NCBI RefSeq assembly: GCF_023635005.1 | Contig: NZ_JAMLJM010000002.1 | Location: 310,001-374,000, forward strand | Source: Flavobacterium luminosum | Lineage (GTDB): Bacteria; Bacteroidota; Bacteroidia; Flavobacteriales; Flavobacteriaceae | Direction: 5' to 3' | Length of the DNA stretch: 64,000 nt | In this document: piece by piece, positions 33,616-41,624 of the stretch | How positions within the stretch are numbered: position 1 is the stretch's first letter | Layout: the number at the start of each line of letters is the position of its first letter | The notes under the pieces: generated by a model | Told to the model about the DNA's origin: nothing | What the model saw: the letters and a program-made list of their open reading frames with translations, nothing else | Database searches by the model: none | Position numbers and translations under genes: made by a program

Positions 33616-34830
33616 TTAATTGATAACAATTTTTTCAACAATTGATTGTGTATTTTTAGAAATTCTTACAAAATATATTCCTTTTTGAACGTTGTTAATT
33701 TCGATATTGTTTTTGTTGTTTTCTTTAGCCGAAAAAACCTTTTGTCCTAACGTGTTGAAAATTTCGATACTATAATCACCATATTCTTTAAAGTCGATAG
33801 TGAAATTTCCATTTGATGGGTTAGGATAGATAGATGTTTTTTCTTTTAAAGCAAAATTATCATTACTTAGTTTAGTACATTCAGTAGACCAGATTTGACA
33901 AACATATTCAGGATGATCGATGAAAGGATTTCTGTTTGATTGATAATTAAATGCTGCATCATTTCTTTTAATTTCTTTTAAACTAACAGGATCTTGTAAA
34001 TGCCAAGTTAAAAGAATATTGATGAAAGTTGGACTAAATACTTTGTTTGTTGATCCATCAAACATTACTCTAGCATCAACGGTAGTGTATAAACTATATA
34101 ATTCATCCATATCATCTTCGTAGCGTGTTGCAAAATATAAGAATACACGGGCTATATCTCCTTTAAATTTGTCAATAGGTTCAAAAACAGTTCCTGAATA
34201 TCCTATAGCATATCCCGAATTAGAAGCATTTCCTAATTTAGATCCATTAGAAGAAGTATAACTTGCTGTATTTCCAACTTTGCCAAAAGGAAAATCAGCT
34301 CTCATTCCGTTTACTTTGCCATCGGTTGGATAAACATGTTGAATGTCAGTTTTCATGATTAAATATTTAGATAGTTGTGGTCCTGAATTATTATGGCCAA
34401 AATAAGATTGAGGAATTAGATGTTCTCTATTATAGCAATCTCCTTCATTAACGTAGGAGCCACATTGCCCATTATTTCCACCAGATGCAGTATTAAAGTT
34501 GAAATTGTAAGTGTCTGGACCATTTGGATTTTCCGTATATATATCAACTATTGTATTGTCATCTTCATAACCAATACCCATATCTCTGTCTGTAGTACCA
34601 TAAGCTGACCAAAGTCCATTATTCGTGGTGTTTGTTCCTGTTCCATAACCTTTATCTACATGAAAATATTCGGGTGATAAACCGTCATTATTACTGTTGA
34701 TTATTTTTTTTAATTGGGTTTTAAGAGCCCAGCCTGATAAACCATTTGCAGAATCATAATATCCAGTAGGAATTTGAGCTATCCCAAGAAAGGAACTCAA
34801 CAAAACGATTAAGAAGTAATTTTTTTTCAT
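33616..34830 (-). CDS. Secreted endonuclease I with T9SS sorting domain
   Basis: A 404-residue secreted nuclease. The signal peptide (MKKNYFLIVLLSSFLGIAQ) is followed by an endonuclease I domain (about residues 20-320) with the catalytic YNREHLIPQSYF, the FPFGKVGN region and RNPFIDHPEYVCQIW. The C-terminal 75 residues are a type IX secretion sorting domain: SIYPNPSNGNFTIDF, then a YSIEIFNTLGQKVF segment and KGIYFVRI near the end. The protein should cross the outer membrane through T9SS and be released or anchored. It lies 72 bp upstream of the related gene at 32183-33544, with a terminator between them, so each has its own transcript. It probably supplies nucleotides or phosphate from extracellular DNA. 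Confidence 0.92.
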   Translation of the reverse strand: MKKNYFLIVLLSSFLGIAQIPTGYYDSANGLSGWALKTQLKKIINSNNDGLSPEYFHVDKGYGTGTNTTNNGLWSAYGTTDRDMGIGYEDDNTIVDIYTENPNGPDTYNFNFNTASGGNNGQCGSYVNEGDCYNREHLIPQSYFGHNNSGPQLSKYLIMKTDIQHVYPTDGKVNGMRADFPFGKVGNTASYTSSNGSKLGNASNSGYAIGYSGTVFEPIDKFKGDIARVFLYFATRYEDDMDELYSLYTTVDARVMFDGSTNKVFSPTFINILLTWHLQDPVSLKEIKRNDAAFNYQSNRNPFIDHPEYVCQIWSTECTKLSNDNFALKEKTSIYPNPSNGNFTIDFKEYGDYSIEIFNTLGQKVFSAKENNKNNIEINNVQKGIYFVRISKNTQSIVEKIVIN

Positions 34831-34856
34831 AAATATTTTGGTTTTTGGGGTTAAGG

Positions 34857-36071
34857 TTAAGATTTTCTTTCTAACAAAGCCATATAGAATCCGTCATACC
34901 CTGTTTCGTGAGCTAGGATTTTATGGTCTTCTACAAAGGTAAAATTTTTTCCGCTTTCTGTTGCTAGAAATTTTTGTATTTGTTCTTGATTTTCAGAAGG
35001 TAAGATAGAACAAGTAGCGTAAACCAATTTTCCTCCCGGTTTTACTATTTTCGAGTAATTTTCTAAAACTTCTGCCTGTACTTTTTTGATGTTGTCTATG
35101 AATTCAGGTTGCAATTTCCATTTGCTATCGGGGTTACGTTTTAAAACACCCAAACCGCTACAAGGAGCGTCAATAAGAACTCTGTCCGCTTTTTCGTGTA
35201 GTTTTTTAATCGTTTTAGAACTTTCTATCACACGGGTTTCAATGTTGTGCACTCCGTTGCGGCGGGCACGTAATTTGAGCTGATTGAGTTTACTTTCATA
35301 TAAATCTAAAGCAATCAATTGACCTTTATTTTCCATGATAGAAGCTAGGTGCAATGTTTTTCCACCCGCTCCTGCACAGGTGTCAACTACGCGCATTCCT
35401 GGTTTTACATCTAATAAAGGTGCTACCAATTGTGATGAAGCATCTTGAACTTCAAATAATCCGTCTTTGAATTCTTGAGTTAAAAAAACATTAGCGCGTT
35501 CTTTTAAAACTAAGGCTTGAGGTTGATTCTTAATGTATTCCGTTTCGATATTCGCATCCATTAAACGGGCGCGAAGTTTATCTGGAGTTATTTTTAATGT
35601 ATTGGTACGTAGAATTACTTTGGCTTGTTCGTTTTGTGCTTTAATTTCTTTTGTCCAAACCACTTCTCCTAATTCTTTTACTCCTAAAGCATCCATCCAA
35701 TCTGGAATAGATTCTTTGATGGCTCTGTTCTTTGACAATTCATCGAAACGACCTTTTATTTTTCGTTCCGGTGTGCCTTGTAATTGTGTCCAATCCGGGA
35801 TAGGGTAACCTCTTAGGACTGCCCAAGCCGCAAACATACGCCACAGATTATCACGGTTATAAGGTTCTTTAACCTCTGCAATTTCGGCATATAAACGTTT
35901 CCAACGTACAATTTCATAGATGGTTTCCGCAACAAACTTACGGTCGGCGCTGCCCCAGCGTTTGTCCTTTTTCAAGGCTCTGGCTACTACTTTATCGGCG
36001 TATTCTCCTTCGTTAAAAATGGCATTTAGAGAGTCTATTGTGGTGTAAACCAAATTTCTATGTAATCGCAT
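34857..36071 (-). CDS. RsmB-like rRNA cytosine-C5 methyltransferase
   Basis: A 404-residue RNA m5C methyltransferase of the RsmB/NSUN family. The N-terminal NusB-like region (residues about 1-130) is followed by the SAM-binding domain with motif I VVDTCAGAGGKTLHLAS, motif IV DAPCSGLGVLKRNPDSKW (one conserved Cys), and the catalytic Cys in YATCSILPSENQEQ. Both cysteines needed for catalysis and release are present. It would methylate 16S rRNA C967-equivalent or another site; the exact target is inferred from family only. It is transcribed leftwards, 26 bp ahead of the T9SS endonuclease gene, but unrelated to it. Confidence 0.92.
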   Translation of the reverse strand: MRLHRNLVYTTIDSLNAIFNEGEYADKVVARALKKDKRWGSADRKFVAETIYEIVRWKRLYAEIAEVKEPYNRDNLWRMFAAWAVLRGYPIPDWTQLQGTPERKIKGRFDELSKNRAIKESIPDWMDALGVKELGEVVWTKEIKAQNEQAKVILRTNTLKITPDKLRARLMDANIETEYIKNQPQALVLKERANVFLTQEFKDGLFEVQDASSQLVAPLLDVKPGMRVVDTCAGAGGKTLHLASIMENKGQLIALDLYESKLNQLKLRARRNGVHNIETRVIESSKTIKKLHEKADRVLIDAPCSGLGVLKRNPDSKWKLQPEFIDNIKKVQAEVLENYSKIVKPGGKLVYATCSILPSENQEQIQKFLATESGKNFTFVEDHKILAHETGYDGFYMALLERKS

Positions 36072-36170
36072 GTTGTTAATTTTGAGCGTGCAAAGATACT
36101 ATAAAGTTTTAAGTTTAAGGTTTAGAGCTTAAAGTTTTTTGCTATTATACAGAATAAATGGTGTGTTCAT

Positions 36171-36242
36171 ACGGCGAATTGCGTTAACGGGTGAAGCTAG
36201 CTACCGTGTAGCGCGAAACACGTGGCCCGAAGGGAAACGCCC
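36171..36242. repeat. GC-rich intergenic repeat relic
   Basis: A 72-bp block, far richer in G and C than its surroundings, contains GCTAGCTACCGTGTAGC with complementary ends, the palindrome CACGTG, and ends in GGCCCGAAGGGAAACGCCC. That terminal block closely resembles intergenic repeats I remember from Flavobacterium genomes. It lies between the divergent rsmB-like and lpdA genes, just upstream of the lpdA promoter. A shorter related copy is at 53058-53080. Confidence 0.5.
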
Positions 36243-36261
36243 AAATAATTGTTTAGAATAT

Positions 36262-36292
36262 TTGAGAACTCTATATTAATTATGTACTTTTG
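36262..36292 (+). promoter_or_regulatory. Promoter of lpdA
   Basis: TTG at 36262-36264, a 20-bp spacer, and TACTTTTG at 36285-36292 give a full consensus match. It lies 28 bp before the ATG at 36321 and inside the longer possible reading frame, which decides the start. Confidence 0.6.
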
Positions 36293-36320
36293 GACTCAAA
36301 TTTTGAAAAATTATCATTTT

Positions 36321-37709
36321 ATGAAATACGATATCATAGTTTTAGGAAGTGGTCCTGGTGGTTATGTTACTGCTATTAGAGCATCACAATTAGGCTTTAA
36401 AGTAGCCGTTATCGAAAAAGAAAATTTGGGTGGAATTTGTTTGAATTGGGGTTGTATTCCAACGAAAGCGTTATTGAAATCGGCTCAAGTTTTTGATTAC
36501 CTAAAACATGCTTCTGATTATGGATTAACCGTTAAGGAATTTGATAAAGATTTTAATGCGGTGATTGCACGTTCTCGTTCCGTAGCTGATGGAATGAGCA
36601 AAGGTGTTCAATTCTTAATGAAAAAGAATAAAATTGACGTTATTGATGGTTTTGGAAAAGTAAAACCAGGAAAAAAAGTAGACGTTACTACTGCTGATGG
36701 TAAAGTTACCGAATATTCGGCAGATCATATTATTATTGCTACTGGAGCGCGTTCTCGTGAATTACCTAACTTACCTCAAGATGGTAAAAAAGTAATAGGA
36801 TACCGCCAAGCTATGACTTTAGCGGAGCAACCAAAGAAAATGATTGTGGTTGGTTCTGGTGCGATTGGAGTGGAGTTTGCTCATTTCTACAACACTATGG
36901 GAACGGAAGTAACCATTGTAGAATTCATGCCAAACATTGTTCCGGTGGAAGACGAAGATATCTCTAAACAATTTGAGCGTTCTTTGAAAAAATCAGGAAT
37001 CAACATTATGACTAATTCTTCAGTAGAAAGAATTGATACGTCTGGTGAGGGTGTTAAAGCTTTTGTGAAAACGGCTAAAGGAGAGGAAGTTTTAGAAGCG
37101 GATATTTTATTATCTGCAGTTGGAATTAAATCGAACATCGAGAACATTGGTTTAGAAGAGGTAGGAATTGCTACCGATAGAGATAAAATTTTAGTGAATG
37201 CTTATTACCAAACTAATGTACCGGGTTACTATGCAATTGGTGACGTAGTTCCAGGTCAAGCATTAGCTCACGTGGCTTCAGCAGAAGGAATCTTATGTGT
37301 GGAAAAAATCGCAGGATTACATGTTGAGGCATTAGACTATGGAAACATTCCAGGTTGTACATATGCTACCCCTGAAATTGCTTCGGTAGGTTTAACAGAA
37401 AAGCAAGCTAAAGAAAAAGGTTACGAAATTAAAGTGGGTAAATTTCCATTTACTGCTTCTGGTAAAGCAAAAGCAGCGGGTACTCCTGACGGTTTTGTGA
37501 AAGTAATTTTCGATGCAAAATACGGCGAATGGTTAGGTTGTCACATGATTGGTGCTGGAGTTACCGATATGATTGCAGAAGCAGTTGTAGCGCGTAAACT
37601 AGAAACTACGGGACACGAAATCTTAAAAGCAGTGCATCCTCACCCAACGATGAGTGAAGCAGTAATGGAAGCAGTTGCCGATGCTTATGGTGAAGTGATT
37701 CACTTATAA
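36321..37709 (+). CDS. lpdA: Dihydrolipoyl dehydrogenase (E3)
   Basis: A 462-residue FAD flavoprotein that reoxidises dihydrolipoamide for pyruvate, 2-oxoglutarate and branched-chain complexes. The FAD motif GSGPGGYVTAIRASQLG is followed by the redox disulfide GGICLNWGCIPTKAL, the NAD-binding GSGAIGVEFA, the second FAD motif YYAIGDVVPG, and the C-terminal His-Glu dyad HPHPTMSEAV. All catalytic residues are intact. An in-frame upstream ATG at 36249 would add 24 residues, but a consensus promoter (36262-36292) sits inside that extension and the family starts at MKYDIIVLG. A terminator follows. The two E1 fusions in the window are its likely complex partners. Confidence 0.96.
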   Translation: MKYDIIVLGSGPGGYVTAIRASQLGFKVAVIEKENLGGICLNWGCIPTKALLKSAQVFDYLKHASDYGLTVKEFDKDFNAVIARSRSVADGMSKGVQFLMKKNKIDVIDGFGKVKPGKKVDVTTADGKVTEYSADHIIIATGARSRELPNLPQDGKKVIGYRQAMTLAEQPKKMIVVGSGAIGVEFAHFYNTMGTEVTIVEFMPNIVPVEDEDISKQFERSLKKSGINIMTNSSVERIDTSGEGVKAFVKTAKGEEVLEADILLSAVGIKSNIENIGLEEVGIATDRDKILVNAYYQTNVPGYYAIGDVVPGQALAHVASAEGILCVEKIAGLHVEALDYGNIPGCTYATPEIASVGLTEKQAKEKGYEIKVGKFPFTASGKAKAAGTPDGFVKVIFDAKYGEWLGCHMIGAGVTDMIAEAVVARKLETTGHEILKAVHPHPTMSEAVMEAVADAYGEVIHL

Positions 37710-37735
37710 TCTTTTAGAATAAAAGAAATAGATAG

Positions 37736-37768
37736 AAAACCGATTTGTGTAAGCAAATCGGTTTTTTT
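37736..37768 (+). terminator. Terminator after lpdA
   Basis: An 11-bp stem (AAACCGATTTG / CAAATCGGTTT) with a 6-nt loop is followed by four further T, about 28 bp past the stop. Confidence 0.85.
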
Positions 37769-37856
37769 GTGGTATCTCTTTTGTAATAAATGTTTTTTAA
37801 ACGAAAATATAGTTTACATCGGGTTAGGGAATATAATTATCCTGATGAAAGAATCA

Positions 37857-37944
37857 AAAGATGTACGACGATTGCATGAAAGATGTACGACAATTAAGTA
37901 AAAGATGTACAGGAATTTTGTAATTGATGTACGGCAAATGAATT
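37857..37944. repeat. Four tandem 22-bp degenerate repeats upstream of the mla operon
   Basis: Units begin at 37857, 37879, 37901 and 37923, exactly 22 bp apart. Each has the core GATGTAC, followed by GACGATT, GACAATT, AGGAATT or GGCAAAT. The 22-bp period equals about two helical turns, which puts each core on the same face of the DNA. They lie 140-230 bp before the mlaE promoter. The rest of the 425-bp gene-free region 37710-38134 holds the lpdA terminator, AT-rich sequence, a further TGTACG at 38045, and the mlaE promoter. Confidence 0.7.
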
Positions 37945-38085
37945 TATTGTATAGTTAACTTAAAAATAGCGCCTATTATAGAAGAAAATGTAATATAATT
38001 TTCTTTAAAAAAGGTTCAAAAACAAAGCCGAAACCAAAAGTTGCTGTACGTCAGTTTTTTCACAACAGGTCTTGTAAATATCTTC

Positions 38086-38114
38086 TTGCATCTTATTAAA
38101 AATCATTATATTTG
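38086..38114 (+). promoter_or_regulatory. Promoter of the mla operon
   Basis: TTG at 38086-38088, an 18-bp spacer and TATATTTG at 38107-38114 are a full match to TTG-N17-23-TAnnTTTG. The mlaE ATG follows 20 bp later. Confidence 0.65.
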
Positions 38115-38134
38115 GAGGTAATAAGCGTTGCTTC

Positions 38135-38920
38135 ATGAAAAAATATTACACTACTCTTACTGACGCTGTTCAAAATTTTCTTATCGAAGTAGGAGATATA
38201 TCCTATTTCGCCGGACGTTTCTTTAAAGAAGTCGTAAAGCGACCTTTTGAATTTAACGAGTTTTTAAGGCAATGCTACAATATGGGGAATCGTTCTCTTC
38301 TATTGGTAGGCGTGACCGGTTTTATCATCGGTTTGGTGTTTACTTTGCAATCCCGACCTACTTTAATGGAATTTGGTGCGGTTTCTTGGATGCCTTCCAT
38401 GGTTAGTATTTCCATTATTAGAGAGATTGGCCCTATTATAACGGCTTTGATTTGTGCGGGTAGAATCGGATCGGGGATTGGTGCCGAATTGGGTTCGATG
38501 AGAGTAACGGAGCAAATTGATGCTATGGAAGTATCGGGCACGAATCCTTATAAATACCTTGTGGTGACTCGAATTCTCGCTACTACGTTCATGTTACCTA
38601 TTCTTATCATTGTAGGAGATGCGATTGCCATTTATGGTTCTTTTTTAGTGGAAAACCTAAAAGGGAATGTCTCTTTTCTATTGTATTTTAACCAAGTATT
38701 TGATGCCTTAGAGTTTAGTGATCTCATTCCAGCGACGATTAAATCGTTTTTCTTTGGATTTGCCATAGGATTAGTGGGCTGTTACAAAGGGTATAATTGT
38801 AAAAAGGGAACTGCAGGAGTAGGGTTAGCCGCCAATTCGGCAGTAGTATATACTTCAATGTTGTTGTTTGTGATTGACTTTATAGCGGTATTCGTTACCG
38901 ATATATTTTATGATTTATAA
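38135..38920 (+). CDS. mlaE: MlaE/YrbE-type ABC transporter permease
   Basis: A 261-residue inner-membrane permease of the MlaE family, part of the system that moves phospholipids between inner and outer membranes. After a soluble N terminus there are about five hydrophobic segments. The family signature is IREIGPIITALICAGRIGSGIGAELGSM (visible as IREIGPIITALICAG and GRIGSGIGAELGSMRVTEQI), with a later ATIKSFFFGFAIGLVGCYKG. It is followed with overlap or a one-base gap by the ATPase gene and then the MCE-domain gene. This is the usual MlaE-F-D order. The promoter at 38086 and the tandem repeats upstream may control the three genes. MlaB and MlaC are absent here. Confidence 0.92.
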   Translation: MKKYYTTLTDAVQNFLIEVGDISYFAGRFFKEVVKRPFEFNEFLRQCYNMGNRSLLLVGVTGFIIGLVFTLQSRPTLMEFGAVSWMPSMVSISIIREIGPIITALICAGRIGSGIGAELGSMRVTEQIDAMEVSGTNPYKYLVVTRILATTFMLPILIIVGDAIAIYGSFLVENLKGNVSFLLYFNQVFDALEFSDLIPATIKSFFFGFAIGLVGCYKGYNCKKGTAGVGLAANSAVVYTSMLLFVIDFIAVFVTDIFYDL

Positions 38921-38921
38921 G

Positions 38922-39653
38922 ATGGAACCTATAGTTGTTATAAAAGATCTTCGAAAAAGTTTTGGAACCAATCATGTTTTGGATGGTTTTAATATGGAAT
39001 TACTTGAAGGAGAAAATCTAGTAGTTATGGGCAAATCAGGTTCCGGTAAATCGGTCATGATTAAATGTCTCATTGGTCTAGAGCAACCGGATAGTGGTAC
39101 TATTGAAGTGATGGGAAAAGATATCTCTAAATTGAACGATGATGAATTGGATGAAATTAGAACTGAAGTCGGTTTTCTTTTTCAGGGAAGTGCCCTTTAT
39201 GATTCGATGTCGGTTCGAGAAAACTTAGAATTTCCTTTGCGAAGACATACCAAAAAGTTCGGAGTTATCGAAGATACCACTCCTTTAGTCATGGAAGCAT
39301 TAAAAAGTGTGGGATTAGAACACGCGGTCGATTTGATGCCGAATGAACTCTCTGGGGGGATGAAGCGAAGAATTGCTTTAGCAAGAACATTAATTTTAAA
39401 GCCAAAGATTATTTTATACGACGAACCAACCACAGGATTGGATCCGATAACGTCTAAGGAAATCATATTGTTAATGCAAAACGTACAGAAAAAATATAAA
39501 ACGTCTTCAATTATTATCACTCACGATGTAGATTGCGCCAGAGTAATTGCCAACCGAATGATTCTATTGGTTGACGGGATTAATTACGCGGAAGGTTCTT
39601 TTGAAGACCTTTCGAATTCGGAAGATGTTAAAGTAAAAGCCTTTTTTAAATAG
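38922..39653 (+). CDS. mlaF: MlaF-type ABC transporter ATP-binding protein
   Basis: A 243-residue ATPase of the Mla lipid transport system. Walker A is in MGKSGSGKSVMIK, the Q-loop in GFLFQGSALYDSMSV, the signature LSGGMKRRIALAR, Walker B with IILYDEPTTGLDP, and the switch His in IIITHDVDCA. A start at ATG 38910, overlapping the end of mlaE, would add four residues; ATG 38922 lies one base past the mlaE stop. Either choice gives a complete protein. The MCE-domain gene follows 7 bp later, so the three genes are one operon. Confidence 0.92.
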   Translation: MEPIVVIKDLRKSFGTNHVLDGFNMELLEGENLVVMGKSGSGKSVMIKCLIGLEQPDSGTIEVMGKDISKLNDDELDEIRTEVGFLFQGSALYDSMSVRENLEFPLRRHTKKFGVIEDTTPLVMEALKSVGLEHAVDLMPNELSGGMKRRIALARTLILKPKIILYDEPTTGLDPITSKEIILLMQNVQKKYKTSSIIITHDVDCARVIANRMILLVDGINYAEGSFEDLSNSEDVKVKAFFK

Positions 39654-39660
39654 TAGTGTT

Positions 39661-40641
39661 ATGGAGAAAACGAATGCTGAAAAAATAAAACTAGGAATTT
39701 TTGTCATAATTGGTTTGTCTGTCTTTGTTGCGGCAGTTTATTTTATTGGAAATAAACAAAACATGTTTGGCAATACAGTTCATTTGAGTTCGGTATTTAA
39801 CAATGTAAATGGATTGCAGTTGGGGAACAATGTGCGTTATTCTGGGATTAACGTAGGAACAGTTAGAAACATTGAGATGATAAACGATACTGTTATCAAA
39901 GTCGATATGGTCATTCAAGGTGATATTTTAAAACACATTAAAAAGAACGCCATAGCAACCATTAGTTCTGATGGTTTGGTGGGTAGTATGTTAATTAATA
40001 TCATACCTGGTAGTGGCGAGGCGCCTTCAGTAGAACCCGGAGATGTAATACAATCCTTCAGTCGTACTAGAACCGAAGATATGTTGAAAACATTGAATGT
40101 TACCAATGAAAATGCAGCGGTGTTAACCAGTGATTTAATTAAAATTACGCACGAAATTACCGAAGGAAAAGGAACAATTGGTACTTTGTTGTACGATCGT
40201 GAAATGGCTAATGATTTGAAAGAGACGATGCATTATTTAAAAATGACTAGCCAAGGAACGAATGAGTCGATAGCCAACTTGAATAAATTAATTAATTCGC
40301 TCAATAAAAAGGACAATGTAGTAGGGGTAATTAATGATACTGCGGTGGCGAACCAAATCAAAAATATTGTGATTAATCTTCAAAAATCGAGTAAAAAAAT
40401 TGATTTGGTGGTCGACAACCTCAATACAACCATTGATAATGCAAAAGGAGGGAAAGGAGTGATCAATTATTTGTCTAACGATCCTAAATTGGTACGAAAA
40501 GTTGATTCTACTATGACCAATATTAATGAAGCTAGTATTCGACTAAATCAAAATTTAGAAGCGTTAAAGCATAATATTTTCTTCAGAGGCTATTTCAAAA
40601 AACAAGAAAAGCAAAAAGCTTCCAAAAAACAGGTACAATAA
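39661..40641 (+). CDS. mlaD: MlaD-like MCE domain protein
   Basis: A 326-residue periplasmic substrate-binding component. A single N-terminal membrane helix (about residues 10-30, LGIFVIIGLSVFVAAVYFIG) anchors it. The MCE domain follows (about 38-115: VNGLQLGNNVRYSGINVGTV and SDGLVGSMLINIIPG), then a long helical region to the end with an Asn/Ile-rich pattern. It is longer than E. coli MlaD (183 residues), with the additional helical tail common in Bacteroidota. It would bind phospholipid between MlaFE and the outer membrane. The last 15 residues are very basic (KKQEKQKASKKQVQ). It is the last gene of the mla operon. Confidence 0.9.
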   Translation: MEKTNAEKIKLGIFVIIGLSVFVAAVYFIGNKQNMFGNTVHLSSVFNNVNGLQLGNNVRYSGINVGTVRNIEMINDTVIKVDMVIQGDILKHIKKNAIATISSDGLVGSMLINIIPGSGEAPSVEPGDVIQSFSRTRTEDMLKTLNVTNENAAVLTSDLIKITHEITEGKGTIGTLLYDREMANDLKETMHYLKMTSQGTNESIANLNKLINSLNKKDNVVGVINDTAVANQIKNIVINLQKSSKKIDLVVDNLNTTIDNAKGGKGVINYLSNDPKLVRKVDSTMTNINEASIRLNQNLEALKHNIFFRGYFKKQEKQKASKKQVQ

Positions 40642-40650
40642 TTTAGAATC

Positions 40651-40683
40651 AGGCAAATAGTATAAGATTGGTATTATTTGCCT
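40651..40683 (+). terminator. Possible weak terminator after the mla operon
   Basis: A 9-bp stem (AGGCAAATA / TATTTGCCT) with a loop of about 15 nt, followed by an AT-rich tract, lies 10 bp after the stop. The T tract is poor. Confidence 0.4.
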
Positions 40684-40751
40684 AAATATATCTTTTGGGT
40701 TTATAATGCAGAGATGCCTCGTTAAAAGAGGTAAAGCCTGATTATTAGAGC

Positions 40752-41624
40752 TTAGTTCTTTACTAATTCAAAATAACGATTCGGATAATCGGTAATCAGT
40801 CCATCAATACCATAACTCAAGACCGTAATCATATCTTTTTGTTCATTGACCGTCCAAGGAATCACCTTAATATTTTTTTTGTGAAGATAGGATGTTTTCT
40901 TTTTGTTTAATAGCACAAATTCTGGGCTGTAAACATCGGGATAGAATCCTAATAAGTCTAAATTTTTGTCAATACTCCATGTATTTTCGACTAATAAAAC
41001 CGTTTTAAATTCAGGATATTTTTGGTGTAAATATTGTAATGTTCTTACATCGAAAGATTGGATATAGACTTTGTGTTCTATCTTTTTTTCTTTGATGACA
41101 CGAACAAGTAAATCGACAAACTGTTCTGGTTTGGGATGAAAAATATCGTCTCCCTCCACGGTTGTTTTCGTTTCAATGTTGTAGTATAATTTTCTTTCAG
41201 GATATTTCAACGAAAGGTAACGTTCTACTGTATCTATAACTTCTGCCAATAAAGGTTTGTAAGTCGGTATTTTCTGTTGTTCTAAAAAACGAGGATGAAT
41301 TTTACTTCCACAATCGTAACGCTTAATTTCATCGTAATTCATTTGATACAAATTGAAGCGTTTTTCTTCCTCTTCTGTAATTTCTTTGTTGTTTAAATCC
41401 AACGCGATTTCGTGGGAAAGAAAAGGCTCGTGCGATAATAGAACCTGATGGTCTTTAGAAATTACAATATCCATTTCTAGAGTAGTGACTCCTAAATCAA
41501 TGGCTTTAATCATTGCTTCGATAGAATTTTCAGGAAGTAATCCGCGACAACCTCTATGCCCTTGAATATCAAATTCCTGAGAAAATGTCAGAAAAGGAAA
41601 TAACAGAAAAAAGTAGTATTTCAT
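40752..41624 (-). CDS. Secreted glycerophosphodiester phosphodiesterase
   Basis: A 290-residue GDPD-family phosphodiesterase with a short signal peptide (MKYYFFLLFPFLTFSQ). It hydrolyses glycerophosphodiesters such as glycerophosphocholine to glycerol 3-phosphate and an alcohol. The catalytic region is clear: GHRGCRGLLPENSIEAM, then TTLEMDIVISKDHQVLLSHE (metal-binding Glu and Asp, catalytic His), and the TIM-barrel end WTVNEQKDMITVLSYGIDGLITDYPN. It is longer than E. coli UgpQ and resembles the periplasmic GlpQ. Its ATG overlaps the stop of the cysteine desulfurase gene (TAATG), so the two are translationally linked although the functions differ. Confidence 0.92.
   Translation of the reverse strand: MKYYFFLLFPFLTFSQEFDIQGHRGCRGLLPENSIEAMIKAIDLGVTTLEMDIVISKDHQVLLSHEPFLSHEIALDLNNKEITEEEEKRFNLYQMNYDEIKRYDCGSKIHPRFLEQQKIPTYKPLLAEVIDTVERYLSLKYPERKLYYNIETKTTVEGDDIFHPKPEQFVDLLVRVIKEKKIEHKVYIQSFDVRTLQYLHQKYPEFKTVLLVENTWSIDKNLDLLGFYPDVYSPEFVLLNKKKTSYLHKKNIKVIPWTVNEQKDMITVLSYGIDGLITDYPNRYFELVKN

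Noticed and set aside
36171-36242. tRNA or riboswitch in the GC-rich block before lpdA
   Set aside because: The block has short inverted repeats but no cloverleaf, and a normal promoter for lpdA follows it; a dispersed repeat explains it better.
37857-37944. CRISPR array at the tandem repeats
   Set aside because: The repeats are directly adjacent (22-bp period), degenerate, with no spacers of 25-40 bp between them, and no cas genes are near.
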